From contig NZ_CADFEB010000006.1 of the NCBI RefSeq assembly GCF_902833085.1, positions 372,001 to 436,000 of the forward strand: DNA of 64,000 nt, given 5' to 3'. The DNA comes from Burkholderia ubonensis. Its GTDB lineage: Bacteria > Pseudomonadota > Gammaproteobacteria > Burkholderiales > Burkholderiaceae. Below, piece by piece: positions 26,707 through 34,916 of the stretch. The position numbers and the translations under genes are program-made. The first letter of the stretch is position 1; each line of letters begins with the position of its first letter. The notes below the pieces were generated by a model. The model searched no databases, was not told the origin of the DNA, and was given only the letters and a program-made list of their open reading frames with translations.

Positions 26707-27831
26707 ATGCAGCGTCTGCTCACGATCTACCGGCTCGGCATCAAGGAACTGTGGAGCCTCGCGCGCGACCCGATCATGCTCGTGCTGATCGTCTACACGT
26801 TCAGCGCGTCGATCTACGCGGCCGCCACCGCGCGGCCCGATACGCTGCACAAGGCGCCCATCGCGATCGTCGACGAGGACGCGTCGCCGCTGTCGGCGCG
26901 CATCGCGTCGGCGTTCTTTCCGCCGCAGTTCACGCTGCCCGCGATGGTCGGCGCCGCGTCGGTCGATCGCGGCCTCGACGACGGCGACTACACGTTCGCG
27001 CTCGACATCCCGCCGAACTTCCAGCGCGACGTGCTGGCCGGCCGCCCGGCGACGATCCGCCTCGACGTCGACGCGACGCGGATGAGCCAGGCGTTCACCG
27101 GCAGCGGCTACGTGCAGCAGATCGTGTCGGGCGAGATCGACACGTTCGTGCGCCGCTATCGCGGCGGCCCCGACCTGCCGGTCGATCTCGCGGTGCACAT
27201 GCGCTTCAATCCGAATCTCGACGAGGTGTGGTTCGGCGCGCTGATGGAGGTCATCAACAACGTCACGATGCTGTCGATGATCCTCACGGGCGCGGCGCTG
27301 ATCCGCGAGCGCGAGCACGGGACGATCGAGCACCTGCTCGTGATGCCCGTCACCCCCGCCGAGATCATGCTCGCGAAAGTCTGGTCGATGGGGCTCGTCG
27401 TGACGGTCGCGGCGCTGGCGTCGCTCGTCTTCGTCGTGCGCGGCGCGCTGCAGGTGCCGATCGCGGGCTCGCTCGGGCTGTTCGTCGCCGGCATGGCGCT
27501 GCACCTGTTCGCGACGACGTCGATGGGGATCTTCCTCGCGACGCTCGTGCGCAGCATGCCGCAGTTCGGGATGCTGCTGGTGCTCGTGCTGCTGCCGCTG
27601 CAGTTGCTGTCCGGCGGGCTCACGCCGCGCGAGAGCATGCCGCAGGCGGTGCAGGACGTGATGTTCGCCGCGCCGACGACGCATTTCGTCGAGCTTGCGC
27701 AGCGTATCCTCTATCGCGGCGCGGGCCTCGACGCGGTGTGGCCGCAGTTCGCGCTCCTGCTCGCGATCGGCGGCGTGCTGTTCCTGGCGTCGCTGAAACG
27801 GTTCCGCCAGACCATCAGCCGGATGGCGTGA
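26707..27831 (+). CDS. ABC-2 permease, YhhJ-like
   Basis: A 374-residue ABC-2 permease that begins 2 bases after the RbbA-like gene stops. It has an N-terminal helix (IMLVLIVYTFSASIYAAAT), a large periplasmic loop and five C-terminal helices with the family segment REREHGTIEHLLVMPVTPAEI. With the permease half of the RbbA-like protein it would form the membrane channel of the exporter. The gene ends the operon and is followed by a strong hairpin shared with the convergent alcohol dehydrogenase gene. Confidence 0.92.
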   Translation: MQRLLTIYRLGIKELWSLARDPIMLVLIVYTFSASIYAAATARPDTLHKAPIAIVDEDASPLSARIASAFFPPQFTLPAMVGAASVDRGLDDGDYTFALDIPPNFQRDVLAGRPATIRLDVDATRMSQAFTGSGYVQQIVSGEIDTFVRRYRGGPDLPVDLAVHMRFNPNLDEVWFGALMEVINNVTMLSMILTGAALIREREHGTIEHLLVMPVTPAEIMLAKVWSMGLVVTVAALASLVFVVRGALQVPIAGSLGLFVAGMALHLFATTSMGIFLATLVRSMPQFGMLLVLVLLPLQLLSGGLTPRESMPQAVQDVMFAAPTTHFVELAQRILYRGAGLDAVWPQFALLLAIGGVLFLASLKRFRQTISRMA

Positions 27832-27837
27832 CGGACC

Positions 27838-27867
27838 GCCCGCCCGCGGTAGTCGCCGCGGGCGGGC
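27838..27867. terminator. Bidirectional hairpin between convergent genes
   Basis: A 12-base perfect stem (GCCCGCCCGCGG paired with CCGCGGGCGGGC) with a 6-base loop lies 7 bases after the permease stop and 8 bases after the stop of the convergent alcohol dehydrogenase. No T-run on either side. Confidence 0.6.
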
Positions 27868-27874
27868 GTGGGCG

Positions 27875-28903
27875 TCAATGCATGTCGGTCAGCACGATGC
27901 GGCCGTCGACCTGTCCCGCGCGCAGCTTCGCGAACACGTCGTTGATGTTGCCGAGCCGGTCGCGGTGGATGTGCGCGCGCACGAGCCCGTCCGCCGCGAA
28001 GTCGAGCGACTCCTGCAGGTCGCGCCGCGTGCCGACGATCGAGCCGCGCACCGTGATGCCGTTCAGCACGGTCGAAAAGATCGGCAGCGGGAAATCGCCC
28101 GGCGGCAGTCCGTTCAACGCGACCGTGCCGCCGCGCCGCACCATCCCGAGCGCCTGCGCGAACGCGCTTCTCGACACCGCCGTGACGAGCACGCCGTGCG
28201 CACCGCCGATTTCCTTCTGGAGGACCGCGGCCGGATCGGCGCTCGATGCGTCGACGGTCAGCTCCGCGCCGAGCTGCTTCGCGAGCGCGAGCTTGTCCGG
28301 CGCGATGTCGATCGCCGCGACGTGCAGCCCCATCGCGCGCGCATACTGCACGGCGACGTGCCCGAGGCCGCCGATCCCGGAGATCGCGATCCATTGGCCG
28401 GGGCGCGTATCGGTGACGCGAATCCCCTTGTAGACCGTCACGCCCGCGCAGAGGATCGGCGCGATTTCGTCGAACGCGACCTGCGCCGGCAGGTGGCCGA
28501 CGTAGTCCGGATCGGCGAGCACGTATTCCGCGTAGCTGCCGTTCACCGAATAGCCGGTGTTCTGCTGCCCGTGGCACAGCGTTTCCCAGCCCGAGTAGCA
28601 GTGTTCGCAATGTCCGCACGCCGTATACAGCCACGGCACGCCGACCCGGTCGCCCTCGCGCACGTGCGTGACGCCCGCGCCGACCGCCGCGACCACGCCC
28701 ACCCCTTCGTGGCCCGGAATGAACGGCAGCGTCGGCTTGACGGGCCAATCGCCGTCGGCCGCATGCAGGTCGGTATGGCAGACGCCGGACGCCTTGATGT
28801 TGACGAGGATCTGACCGGGGCCAGGCGTCGGCACCGGCACCTCCTCGATGCGCAACGGTTCGCCGAAGGCATGCACTACGGCGGCTTTCATGGTTTGCGT
28901 CAT
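27875..28903 (-). CDS. adhP: Zinc-dependent alcohol dehydrogenase, AdhP type
   Basis: A 342-residue medium-chain dehydrogenase that interconverts primary alcohols and aldehydes with NAD(P). The catalytic zinc ligands are in SGVCHTDLH and FIPGHEGVGVV, the structural zinc is bound by the four-Cys loop CGHCEHCYSGWETLC, and the cofactor fold has GIGGLGHVAVQYA. The AGGAG site upstream supports the ATG at 28903; a second ATG 12 bases later is the one named in many relatives. A perfect GTTGAC-gtgt-GTCAAC palindrome 58 bases upstream of the start may place it under an FNR/DNR-type regulator, which would fit a fermentative role. Confidence 0.93.
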   Translation of the reverse strand: MTQTMKAAVVHAFGEPLRIEEVPVPTPGPGQILVNIKASGVCHTDLHAADGDWPVKPTLPFIPGHEGVGVVAAVGAGVTHVREGDRVGVPWLYTACGHCEHCYSGWETLCHGQQNTGYSVNGSYAEYVLADPDYVGHLPAQVAFDEIAPILCAGVTVYKGIRVTDTRPGQWIAISGIGGLGHVAVQYARAMGLHVAAIDIAPDKLALAKQLGAELTVDASSADPAAVLQKEIGGAHGVLVTAVSRSAFAQALGMVRRGGTVALNGLPPGDFPLPIFSTVLNGITVRGSIVGTRRDLQESLDFAADGLVRAHIHRDRLGNINDVFAKLRAGQVDGRIVLTDMH

Positions 28904-28960
28904 GCGTCGCTCCTGATGGATCAATGAGCGAACCAGTATCCGCACGCGGAATCGGGGACG

Positions 28961-28976
28961 GTTGACGTGTGTCAAC
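28961..28976. promoter_or_regulatory. FNR/CRP-family-like palindrome upstream of the alcohol dehydrogenase
   Basis: Perfect inverted repeat GTTGAC-gtgt-GTCAAC. The 5-4-5 geometry (TTGAC N4 GTCAA) is that of FNR/ANR/DNR sites, with C/G in place of the consensus T/A at the inner position. Centre is about 65 bases upstream of the adhP start on the minus strand. Confidence 0.5.
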
Positions 28977-29023
28977 GAGACGGAAAGGCGCGGCGCGGAC
29001 GCGGCACCCGGTCGCGCAACGAT

Positions 29024-29072
29024 ACTTAAGCGATGGCTTGACTTTTTCGGGAGCGCGCCATAACTTAAGCGA
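29024..29072 (+). promoter_or_regulatory. Promoter with duplicated operator, predicted leaderless arsR operon
   Basis: TTGACT (29038-29043) and TAACTT (29061-29066) are separated by 17 bases, a good sigma-70 pair, and the ATG at 29073 lies 7 bases after the -10 box, where transcription should begin. There is no ribosome site. The 10-base repeat ACTTAAGCGA occurs at 29024-29033, just before the -35 box, and again at 29063-29072, over the -10 box and +1. The first copy continues into AAGC-GATG-GCTT, an inverted repeat. These are probable autoregulatory sites for the ArsR protein. Confidence 0.65.
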
Positions 29073-29414
29073 ATGATTGAGTATTCGGAACAACTTGACA
29101 GGGCCTTCCATGCGCTCGCGGACGCGACGCGCCGGGGGATGCTCGAACGCCTGTCGCGCGGGCCGGCGTCGGTGAGCGAACTGGCCGAGCCTTACGGCAC
29201 GTCCCTCGCCGCGATCCATCAGCACGTGCAGGTGCTCGAGGCGAGCGGGCTCGTCGTGACGGAAAAGCGCGGGCGCGTCCGCGAATGCCGGATCTCCAGC
29301 GAGGCGGTCCAGCGCGTAGAAAACTGGCTGAGCGAGCGTCGCCTCCTCTGGGAGAGCCGCTTCGATCGCCTTGGCAAACTGCTTGAAAGCGATGAACGCA
29401 AAGGAGACGAATGA
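29073..29414 (+). CDS. ArsR-family winged-helix regulator (SRPBCC-associated type)
   Basis: A 113-residue ArsR/SmtB-fold regulator: HALADATRRGMLERLSRGPASVSELAEPYGTSLAAIHQHVQVLEASGLVVTEKRGR is the standard helix-turn-helix and wing. It lacks the metal-binding ELCVCD-type cysteine motif and belongs to the subgroup paired with an AHSA1/SRPBCC gene, which overlaps its stop by four bases. Such regulators usually control the operon they head. No ribosome site precedes the ATG; the promoter geometry suggests a leaderless mRNA. Confidence 0.9.
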   Translation: MIEYSEQLDRAFHALADATRRGMLERLSRGPASVSELAEPYGTSLAAIHQHVQVLEASGLVVTEKRGRVRECRISSEAVQRVENWLSERRLLWESRFDRLGKLLESDERKGDE

Positions 29415-29893
29415 TGACGGAAACCCCGTTTTTCCACGGCACGTTTACGTTGAGCCGCGTGTGGGCGGCCCGGCCCGACCGGGTGTTCGCCGCGTGGTCC
29501 GATCCGGACCTCAAGGCCCAGTGGTTCACCGGCCCGGCCGAGCGCTGGACGCTGCTGCGCCGCTCGATGGATTTTCGGGTGGGCGGCGCCGAGGTGCTGG
29601 AAGGCCGCTTCGACGAAAGCGGCATGGAGACGCTGTTCGAGGCCCGCTATCACCTGATCGAGCCGGCCCGGCGCCTCGTCTACAGCTACGATCTGCATCA
29701 CTCGGGGCGCTTTCATTCGGTCACGTTGTCGAGTCTCGAGCTCGAACCTCAGGCAGACGGGACGCGCGTTTCCTACACCGAGCAGATCGTGTTTCTGGAC
29801 GGCAAGGACGGCACCGCCGATCGCCGCCAAGGGAGCGCATTCATGTACGACGCAATCGGGACCGTCCTTCGATCCTCGGGAGCCATGCTATGA
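29411..29893 (+). CDS. SRPBCC (AHSA1-like) ligand-binding domain protein
   Basis: A 160-residue START-like protein of the activator-of-Hsp90 homologue group: FTLSRVWAARPDRVFAAWSDPDLKAQWFTGP at the N-terminus and SYTEQIVFLDG in the C-terminal half. The fold forms a hydrophobic ligand cavity. Members are nearly always encoded with an ArsR regulator, as here, but their function is poorly defined. The start overlaps the arsR stop and its own stop overlaps the start of the glutathione transferase gene, so all three are coupled. ATG at 29414 is an equally good start. Confidence 0.88.
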   Translation: MMTETPFFHGTFTLSRVWAARPDRVFAAWSDPDLKAQWFTGPAERWTLLRRSMDFRVGGAEVLEGRFDESGMETLFEARYHLIEPARRLVYSYDLHHSGRFHSVTLSSLELEPQADGTRVSYTEQIVFLDGKDGTADRRQGSAFMYDAIGTVLRSSGAML

Positions 29894-30549
29894 CGGTCGA
29901 ACTTTACGGACACCCGTTCGCGTCGTTCGTCTGGAAGCCGCTGATCGCGCTCTACGAGCGCGAGGTGGCCTTCACGTTCCGGATCGTCGATCCCGATCAT
30001 CCGGACAACCAGGCGCGCATGGCCGCGCTCTCGCCCACCGGGCAATTTCCGGCGCTGGTCGACGGGGACACGGCGATCACGCAGAGCAACGCCGTGATCG
30101 AGTATCTCGACCTGTTTCATGGCAACGGCGGGCCGATGGTGCCGGCGGACCCGCGCGAGGCGCTGGACGCGCGGGTGATGGCCGACGTGTTCGACGATTA
30201 CGTCAACGCGCCGATGCAGCGCATCGTCGGCGATGCGTTGCGCGCGGAAGACGAGCGGGACCCGCGCGGCGTTGCCGACGCGCATGCGCTGCTCGATCGC
30301 AGCTACGCGTGGCTGGACGCGCGTCTGCAGGCGAAGGAATGGGCCGCGTGCGGCCGGTTCACGATTGCCGATTGCGCCGCCGCGCCGGCGCTGTTCTATG
30401 CGGACTGGGTTCATCCGATTGCGGCGCGTCATGCCGCGCTCGCCGCGTACCGGGCTCGGCTGCTGTCCCGCCCGTCCGTGGCCCGCGTCGTCGACGAGGC
30501 GCGGCCTTATCGGCGCTTCTTCCCGTTGGGCGCGCCCGAGCGCGACTAG
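29890..30549 (+). CDS. Glutathione S-transferase family protein
   Basis: A 219-residue GST. The N-terminal thioredoxin-fold domain has LYGHPFASFVWKPLIALYE, the cis-Pro region GQFPALVDGDTAITQSNAVIEYL with the glutathione-contacting ESN/QSN motif, and the C-terminal helical domain holds FTIADCAAAPALFYADW. It probably conjugates or isomerises an electrophilic compound using glutathione. It is the last member of the arsR-SRPBCC-GST operon, its ATG overlapping the preceding stop, so its expression likely follows ArsR derepression. Confidence 0.9.
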   Translation: MTVELYGHPFASFVWKPLIALYEREVAFTFRIVDPDHPDNQARMAALSPTGQFPALVDGDTAITQSNAVIEYLDLFHGNGGPMVPADPREALDARVMADVFDDYVNAPMQRIVGDALRAEDERDPRGVADAHALLDRSYAWLDARLQAKEWAACGRFTIADCAAAPALFYADWVHPIAARHAALAAYRARLLSRPSVARVVDEARPYRRFFPLGAPERD

Positions 30550-30596
30550 CCGGGCCGCATCGAATCGTGTCTTGCCTCGACTTGAAAGGAGCGCGC

Positions 30597-31055
30597 ATGG
30601 CCGTGACCTTGCGTCCCGCGACCTCGGCCGATGCCGGGGAACTGGCCGACCTGTACCTGCGGTCGCGATCCGAACTGGCATCCTATGCCCCGCTCGCGCA
30701 CACAGATGCTTCGGTGCGCGACTGGGTCGCCAACGTGCTTGTTCCGTCAGGCGACGTCACGGTCGCGGTGGACCACGGCACGATCGTCGGCATGGCCGCT
30801 CGATCGGAGGCCGACGGCGTCGTCTGGCTCGATCAGCTGTATGTCTGCCCCAGCGTCAAGCACTGCGGAATCGGCACGCTCCTGCTGAATTCGGTGACGT
30901 CACGCACCCGCCTTCCCGTCCAGCTCTATACGTTCGCGATGAACCGTGCCGCCGCGGCCTTCTACGAACGGCATGCGTTTGTCGCGATCGCGCACCGTGA
31001 TGGAAGCAGCAATGAGGAAGGCTGCCCCGATGTTCTGTATCGCCTGGCTCGGTAA
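30597..31055 (+). CDS. GNAT-family N-acetyltransferase
   Basis: A 152-residue GCN5-related acetyltransferase: VTLRPATSADAGELADLYL at the start, then the acetyl-CoA loop in LYVCPSVKHCGIGTLLLNSV (variant of the Q/RxxGxG/A motif) and the C-terminal AAAAFYERHAFVAI. The substrate cannot be told. It is separated from the GST gene by 47 bases with its own AAAGGA ribosome site and may be co-transcribed with that operon. Confidence 0.9.
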   Translation: MAVTLRPATSADAGELADLYLRSRSELASYAPLAHTDASVRDWVANVLVPSGDVTVAVDHGTIVGMAARSEADGVVWLDQLYVCPSVKHCGIGTLLLNSVTSRTRLPVQLYTFAMNRAAAAFYERHAFVAIAHRDGSSNEEGCPDVLYRLAR

Positions 31056-31091
31056 TCCTGCGTCGAGCGCCGTTGACGCGGGCAGGCATTC

Positions 31092-31547
31092 TCACTTTCG
31101 TGCTGCCGGCGAAGCATTGTCTTGCCGATAAGTGCGCCCCGGGTTAATGACAAGCCGCTTGACCAGGCTATCCAGCTCCTTGCTGTGATACAGGTCCAGG
31201 CACTTGAGAAAGTCGAATCTGACGCCCTTGATTTCCGACTCGGCCAGCGGATTGTGATAATCGCGGGCCAAATAGCGATCCACCAATGACCTGACTGCAT
31301 CCGGACTCTTTTCCATATCGTAGGAGGTCCAATCCCGCAGTGCGCTTATGCTGCTGCCGGCATCAACCGGTGCGTCCTTGTCGTTTTTATAGGCAGTTGC
31401 TATGCACGTGGCGAGAATCATGTCTCTGTAATTCTGCGCGTAGGTTCGAGCGCCCGCCTGCGGCGAAGTAATGGCCTGATCCTTTGCGCGCGCTGTCGTT
31501 GCCATTAACGCGAACATGGCCAGCAGGACGAGAAATAAGCGCTTCAT
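31092..31547 (-). CDS. tai4: Type VI secretion amidase immunity protein, Tai4 family
   Basis: A 151-residue periplasmic protein with a signal peptide (MKRLFLVLLAMFALMATTARA). The mature part (YAQNYRDMILATCIATAYKND, ISALRDWTSYDMEKSPDAVRSLVDRYLARDYHNP) fits the Tai4 helical immunity fold. Tai4 binds Tae4 in the periplasm and blocks its active site, protecting the producer and its kin. Its ATG overlaps the effector's stop by one base (TGATG). GC content is below that of the flanking chromosome. A second possible start lies at 31562. Confidence 0.85.
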   Translation of the reverse strand: MKRLFLVLLAMFALMATTARAKDQAITSPQAGARTYAQNYRDMILATCIATAYKNDKDAPVDAGSSISALRDWTSYDMEKSPDAVRSLVDRYLARDYHNPLAESEIKGVRFDFLKCLDLYHSKELDSLVKRLVINPGRTYRQDNASPAARK

Positions 31548-32047
31548 CACGGCAGGCTCCAAAAGTTCGCACGGTCGGTGCGGTATCTCGCTTCTGGCTC
31601 GTTGAAATAGCAGTGGTCGTAGCAGGCTTTGCCATCGAACAGCGTGGCATGCCCCTGGGCATCGTCCCAGCCGGAAACTTCAAACAATACGATGCCTTTC
31701 TTGCTGGCGAGCGTCCCTCCGCCCGACGGGGGATATTTGACGATTTCGGGTTTGCCCCATCGTTGCTCAAGAAATGCAATGAGGTCTTTAACCCGGAAGA
31801 AGTATTGGCGTTTATCTGCCCCTGATACCGTCTGCCCTCGAATGGCTGGAATGGTTAATCCGGCATGATTCAAGATGTAACTCATTCGCACCGCGCAGGT
31901 GTTGCTCCAGCGTTGTTTTGGAACGGGATTATTGATGTTCCTCTCAACATGTCCACCGATTACATTGGCAACCTTGGCGCCTGGATCTTTGGCATCGTAA
32001 ATTCGCTGCGAAGCGGCCCATGCGGCAGTGAAGCTAGGTCGTGTCAT
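31547..32047 (-). CDS. tae4: Type VI secretion amidase effector, Tae4 family
   Basis: A 166-residue NlpC/P60-type cysteine amidase that cleaves peptidoglycan cross-bridge peptides (gamma-D-Glu-mDAP bond in characterised Tae4). Catalytic Cys51 in RWSNTCAVRMSYILN and His133 in DAQGHATLFDG are present, as is the Cys142/Cys146 pair (ACYDHCYF) that forms a disulfide in Tae4 structures. There is no signal peptide, as expected for a T6SS cargo. The immunity gene follows at once. No T6SS structural, VgrG or Hcp gene is in the window, so this is an orphan pair fired by a system elsewhere. ATG at 32047 gives the family N-terminus. Confidence 0.9.
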   Translation of the reverse strand: MTRPSFTAAWAASQRIYDAKDPGAKVANVIGGHVERNINNPVPKQRWSNTCAVRMSYILNHAGLTIPAIRGQTVSGADKRQYFFRVKDLIAFLEQRWGKPEIVKYPPSGGGTLASKKGIVLFEVSGWDDAQGHATLFDGKACYDHCYFNEPEARYRTDRANFWSLP

Positions 32048-32300
32048 TCGCCGTCCTTGATTTCGAGTTTGTGAAAAACGTGATGCGTTGAACACAATAA
32101 TCGACCAATGGCGAGAATTCAAGGGCCATATTTCAAGATTGGAATATCTCGATTTTAAGGTTGTTCAAGTTGACTGAGCGGACTTGTCACCAATCAACCT
32201 TTCCAAGGGAAAAGAAATCCGCGCGTCCCGCCGGTCCTGCATCGCGGCGTCGCGTGGCCTCAAGCGCGGTCAGACGAACATGCCGGGTTGTCGCTTTGAG
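32048..32300. other. AT-rich leader upstream of tae4
   Basis: About 250 bases without a gene, with lower GC than the chromosome up to about 32200. It must contain the tae4-tai4 promoter on the minus strand; I see no clear -35/-10 pair. Confidence 0.35.
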
Positions 32301-32317
32301 ATGATATAACGTATCAT
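32301..32317. promoter_or_regulatory. Zur-like palindrome upstream of the ZnuD-like receptor
   Basis: ATGATATAACGTATCAT is an inverted repeat with perfect 6-base arms (ATGATA/TATCAT) around a 5-base centre and resembles proteobacterial Zur boxes (GATATGTTATAACATATC type). It is 146 bases before the receptor start. A second near-palindrome, GCAACAATATATCGTTGC at 32398-32415, lies closer to the gene; its role is unknown. Confidence 0.6.
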
Positions 32318-32462
32318 CGCAACCGCTTGACGTGCCGCCCCGAGATCAGCCGGGGCGCCCAAAGCATGCTTCTACGGGGTTACTGCGCGCAGCAAATGCA
32401 ACAATATATCGTTGCTGCGCCATGTCCCCGGTTGATTCCTCCTTCGACAAGATTCATCGACC

Positions 32463-34544
32463 ATGCGCGACCACCCTCGTCACCCGCTTCGCCCGTTCTC
32501 CCCGCTTTCCCTGATGCTGCTCGCCGGCGTGGCCCACGGCCAGGCCGATACTCGGCCCGTAGCGCCCGGCCAGTCCGCCGACCGCCCGCTCGCGCCGATC
32601 TTCGTGACCGCGAACCCGCTCGGCGATGCACAGCTGATCGCGCCGACCGCCCAACTGTCCGGCGACGCGCTGACGCGCCGTCAGGCCGATTCGCTCGGCG
32701 AGACGCTGAACGGCCTGCCCGGCGTATCGACGACGACCTACGGCCCGATGGTCGGCCGCCCGATCATCCGCGGCATGGACGGCGACCGGATCCGGCTGCT
32801 GCAGAACGGCGTCGCCGCCTACGACGCGTCGTCGCTGTCGTACGACCACGCGGTGCCGCAGGACCCGCTGACGATCGAGCGCGTCGAGATCGTGCGCGGC
32901 CCGGCCGCGCTGCTGTATGGCGGCAACGCGGTCGGCGGCGTCGTCAACACGATCGACAACCGCATCCCGCGCGACGCGATCGAAGGCGTGACGGGCGCAG
33001 TCGATGCGCGCTACGGCGGCGCGAACGCGGTGCGCGCGGGCGCCGCGCAGGTCGAGGGCGGCAATGGCCGTTTCGCGTTCCACGTCGACGCGTTCGATCG
33101 CGAGACGAGCAAGCTGCGGATTCCCGGCTACGCACGCAGCGATGCGCAGCGCGCGCTCGACGGTCCGGACCGGCCGCAGCCGTACGGCAGCGTGCCGAAC
33201 AGCGACGGCCGCACGCACGGCGGCTCGGTCGGCGCGTCGTACACGTGGGCGGACGGCTTCACCGGGCTGTCGTACAGCGGCTACGAATCGAACTACGGCT
33301 CGGTCGCCGAAGACGACGTGCGCCTGAAGATGCGCCAGGAGCGCCTCGCGCTCGCGTCCGAAGTGCGCAACCTGAGCGGGCCGTTCTCGCAGCTGAAGTT
33401 CGATTTCGCATACACGGACTACCGGCACAAGGAGGTCGACCATGGCGAAACCGCGACGATGTTCCGCAATCGCGGCTACGAGGCGCGCATCGAGGCCCGC
33501 CACCGCAAGATCGGCCCGTTCGAGGGGGCGCTCGGCGTGCAGTTCGGCCAGAACCGCTTCTCCGCGCTCGGCGACGAAACGCTCGTGCCGAGCACGCGCA
33601 CGACGAGCGTCGCGCTGTTCGGGCTCGAGGAATGGAAGGTGTCGGACGCGCTGAAGCTGAGCGTCGGCGGCCGCTACGAGCACGTCGAGCTGCGGCCCGA
33701 TGCGGACGGCGCCGGGAAATTCGCCGGCGCGCAGCCGCGCGACGTCAACGCGGGCAGCGTGTCCGCCGGCGCGCTGTTCTCGCTGACGCCGGTATGGTCG
33801 GTCGCGGCGAACGTCGCGTACACCGAGCGCGCGCCGACGTTCTACGAGCTGTATTCGAACGGCCCGCACGACGCGACCGGCCAGTTCCTGATCGGCAACC
33901 CGAACGCGTCGAAGGAAAAGGCGGTGTCGACCGACCTGTCGCTGCGCTACGCGAGCGGGCCGAATCGCGGCAGCGTCGGCGTGTTTTACAACCGCTTCTC
34001 GAACTACCTGACCGAGTTCAATACGGGCCGCATCGTCGACAGCGACGGCGACCCGGTCGCGCCGGGCGCGGACGGCGCGCTGTCCGAGGCGGTCTACCGC
34101 GGCGTGCGCGCGGAGTTCTACGGCGTCGAACTCGACGGCAAGTGGCGCGCGTTCGCGCGGCGCGGCCACACGGTCGACCTCGAGCTGACCGCCGACTATA
34201 CGCATGCACGCAACGTCGACACCGGCCAGCCGCTGCCGCGCATCGCGCCGCTGCGCACGACGCTCGCGGCCGACTACGGCTACGGGCCGTTCGGCGCGCG
34301 CGCGCAGATCACGCACGCGTGGTCGCAGCATCGCGTGCCGGACCACGACCTGCCGACCACCGGCTACACGTCGCTCGGCGTGATGCTCACGTGCAAGTTC
34401 CGCGTCGGCGCGACGCGCTGGCTTGCGTATCTGCGCGGCGACAACCTGACGAACCAGGACATCCGCTACGCGAGCTCGGTGGTGCGCGACTTCGCGCCGG
34501 AAGGCGGCCGCAGCGTGATGGCTGGCTTGCGGACGACGTTCTGA
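32463..34544 (+). CDS. znuD: TonB-dependent receptor, ZnuD-like (zinc uptake)
   Basis: A 693-residue outer-membrane receptor. After a short signal (ending near GVAHG) comes a TonB box-like PIFVTAN, a plug domain (GLPGVSTTTYGPMVGRPIIRGMDGDRIRLL, then VEIVRGPAALLYGGNAVGGVVN) and a 22-strand barrel ending in Phe (MAGLRTTF). The plug residues LSYDHAVPQDPLTIERVE follow the ZnuD group, which imports zinc and sometimes haem. It stands alone; a Zur-like palindrome upstream supports zinc control. Symbol assigned on similarity pattern plus site, so moderate confidence in the substrate. Confidence 0.85.
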   Translation: MRDHPRHPLRPFSPLSLMLLAGVAHGQADTRPVAPGQSADRPLAPIFVTANPLGDAQLIAPTAQLSGDALTRRQADSLGETLNGLPGVSTTTYGPMVGRPIIRGMDGDRIRLLQNGVAAYDASSLSYDHAVPQDPLTIERVEIVRGPAALLYGGNAVGGVVNTIDNRIPRDAIEGVTGAVDARYGGANAVRAGAAQVEGGNGRFAFHVDAFDRETSKLRIPGYARSDAQRALDGPDRPQPYGSVPNSDGRTHGGSVGASYTWADGFTGLSYSGYESNYGSVAEDDVRLKMRQERLALASEVRNLSGPFSQLKFDFAYTDYRHKEVDHGETATMFRNRGYEARIEARHRKIGPFEGALGVQFGQNRFSALGDETLVPSTRTTSVALFGLEEWKVSDALKLSVGGRYEHVELRPDADGAGKFAGAQPRDVNAGSVSAGALFSLTPVWSVAANVAYTERAPTFYELYSNGPHDATGQFLIGNPNASKEKAVSTDLSLRYASGPNRGSVGVFYNRFSNYLTEFNTGRIVDSDGDPVAPGADGALSEAVYRGVRAEFYGVELDGKWRAFARRGHTVDLELTADYTHARNVDTGQPLPRIAPLRTTLAADYGYGPFGARAQITHAWSQHRVPDHDLPTTGYTSLGVMLTCKFRVGATRWLAYLRGDNLTNQDIRYASSVVRDFAPEGGRSVMAGLRTTF

Positions 34545-34551
34545 CGTCACG

Positions 34552-34573
34552 GCCCGCGGCGGCGTCCGCGGGC
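34552..34573 (+). terminator. Hairpin after the receptor gene
   Basis: Perfect 8-base stem GCCCGCGG/CCGCGGGC with a 6-base loop, 7 bases after the stop codon; no T-run. Confidence 0.5.
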
Positions 34574-34916
34574 GCTTGGCCCTGCCCATTTAAAACCTCG
34601 GGAAAATATTGAAGCATTTACTGGCTATTTTTCAAAACAAACGAATCAATTGAATCATTCGACAATCATCCCGGTGATTTCTTGAATATAAGGTGACTGA
34701 ATCCGGGGCGATTGATCCCTTTGACAATAATCACGGCTCGCGCCGAATGACGGCGCGGCGCGAGCCTTTGCTGTCAGCGGATTTCGGGCAGCAAGGGTGA
34801 GGGTTAGGGTTTGGGAAGGGTAAAGAATTATCCGGGTCGCCCGTTAAAGCCGGCACGATCCGGATTATCGATCGAAAAATAAATCACCCGATCTTCATTC
34901 ATCCGAGGGGCCTGTC
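34574..34916 (+). promoter_or_regulatory. AT-rich leader of the chemoreceptor gene
   Basis: About 340 bases, AT-rich up to 34740, without a gene. TTGACAATAATCAC at 34721-34734 matches eight of ten FNR/ANR half-site positions (TTGAc-N4-ATCAc), and AATCA-N6-TGATT at 34664-34679 is another inverted repeat. Either could serve the chemoreceptor promoter; the evidence is weak. Confidence 0.35.

Noticed and set aside
34721..34734. Second FNR box before the chemoreceptor gene
   Set aside because: Only eight of ten positions match and it is about 190 bases from the start; kept as a weak note in the leader entry, not as a finding.
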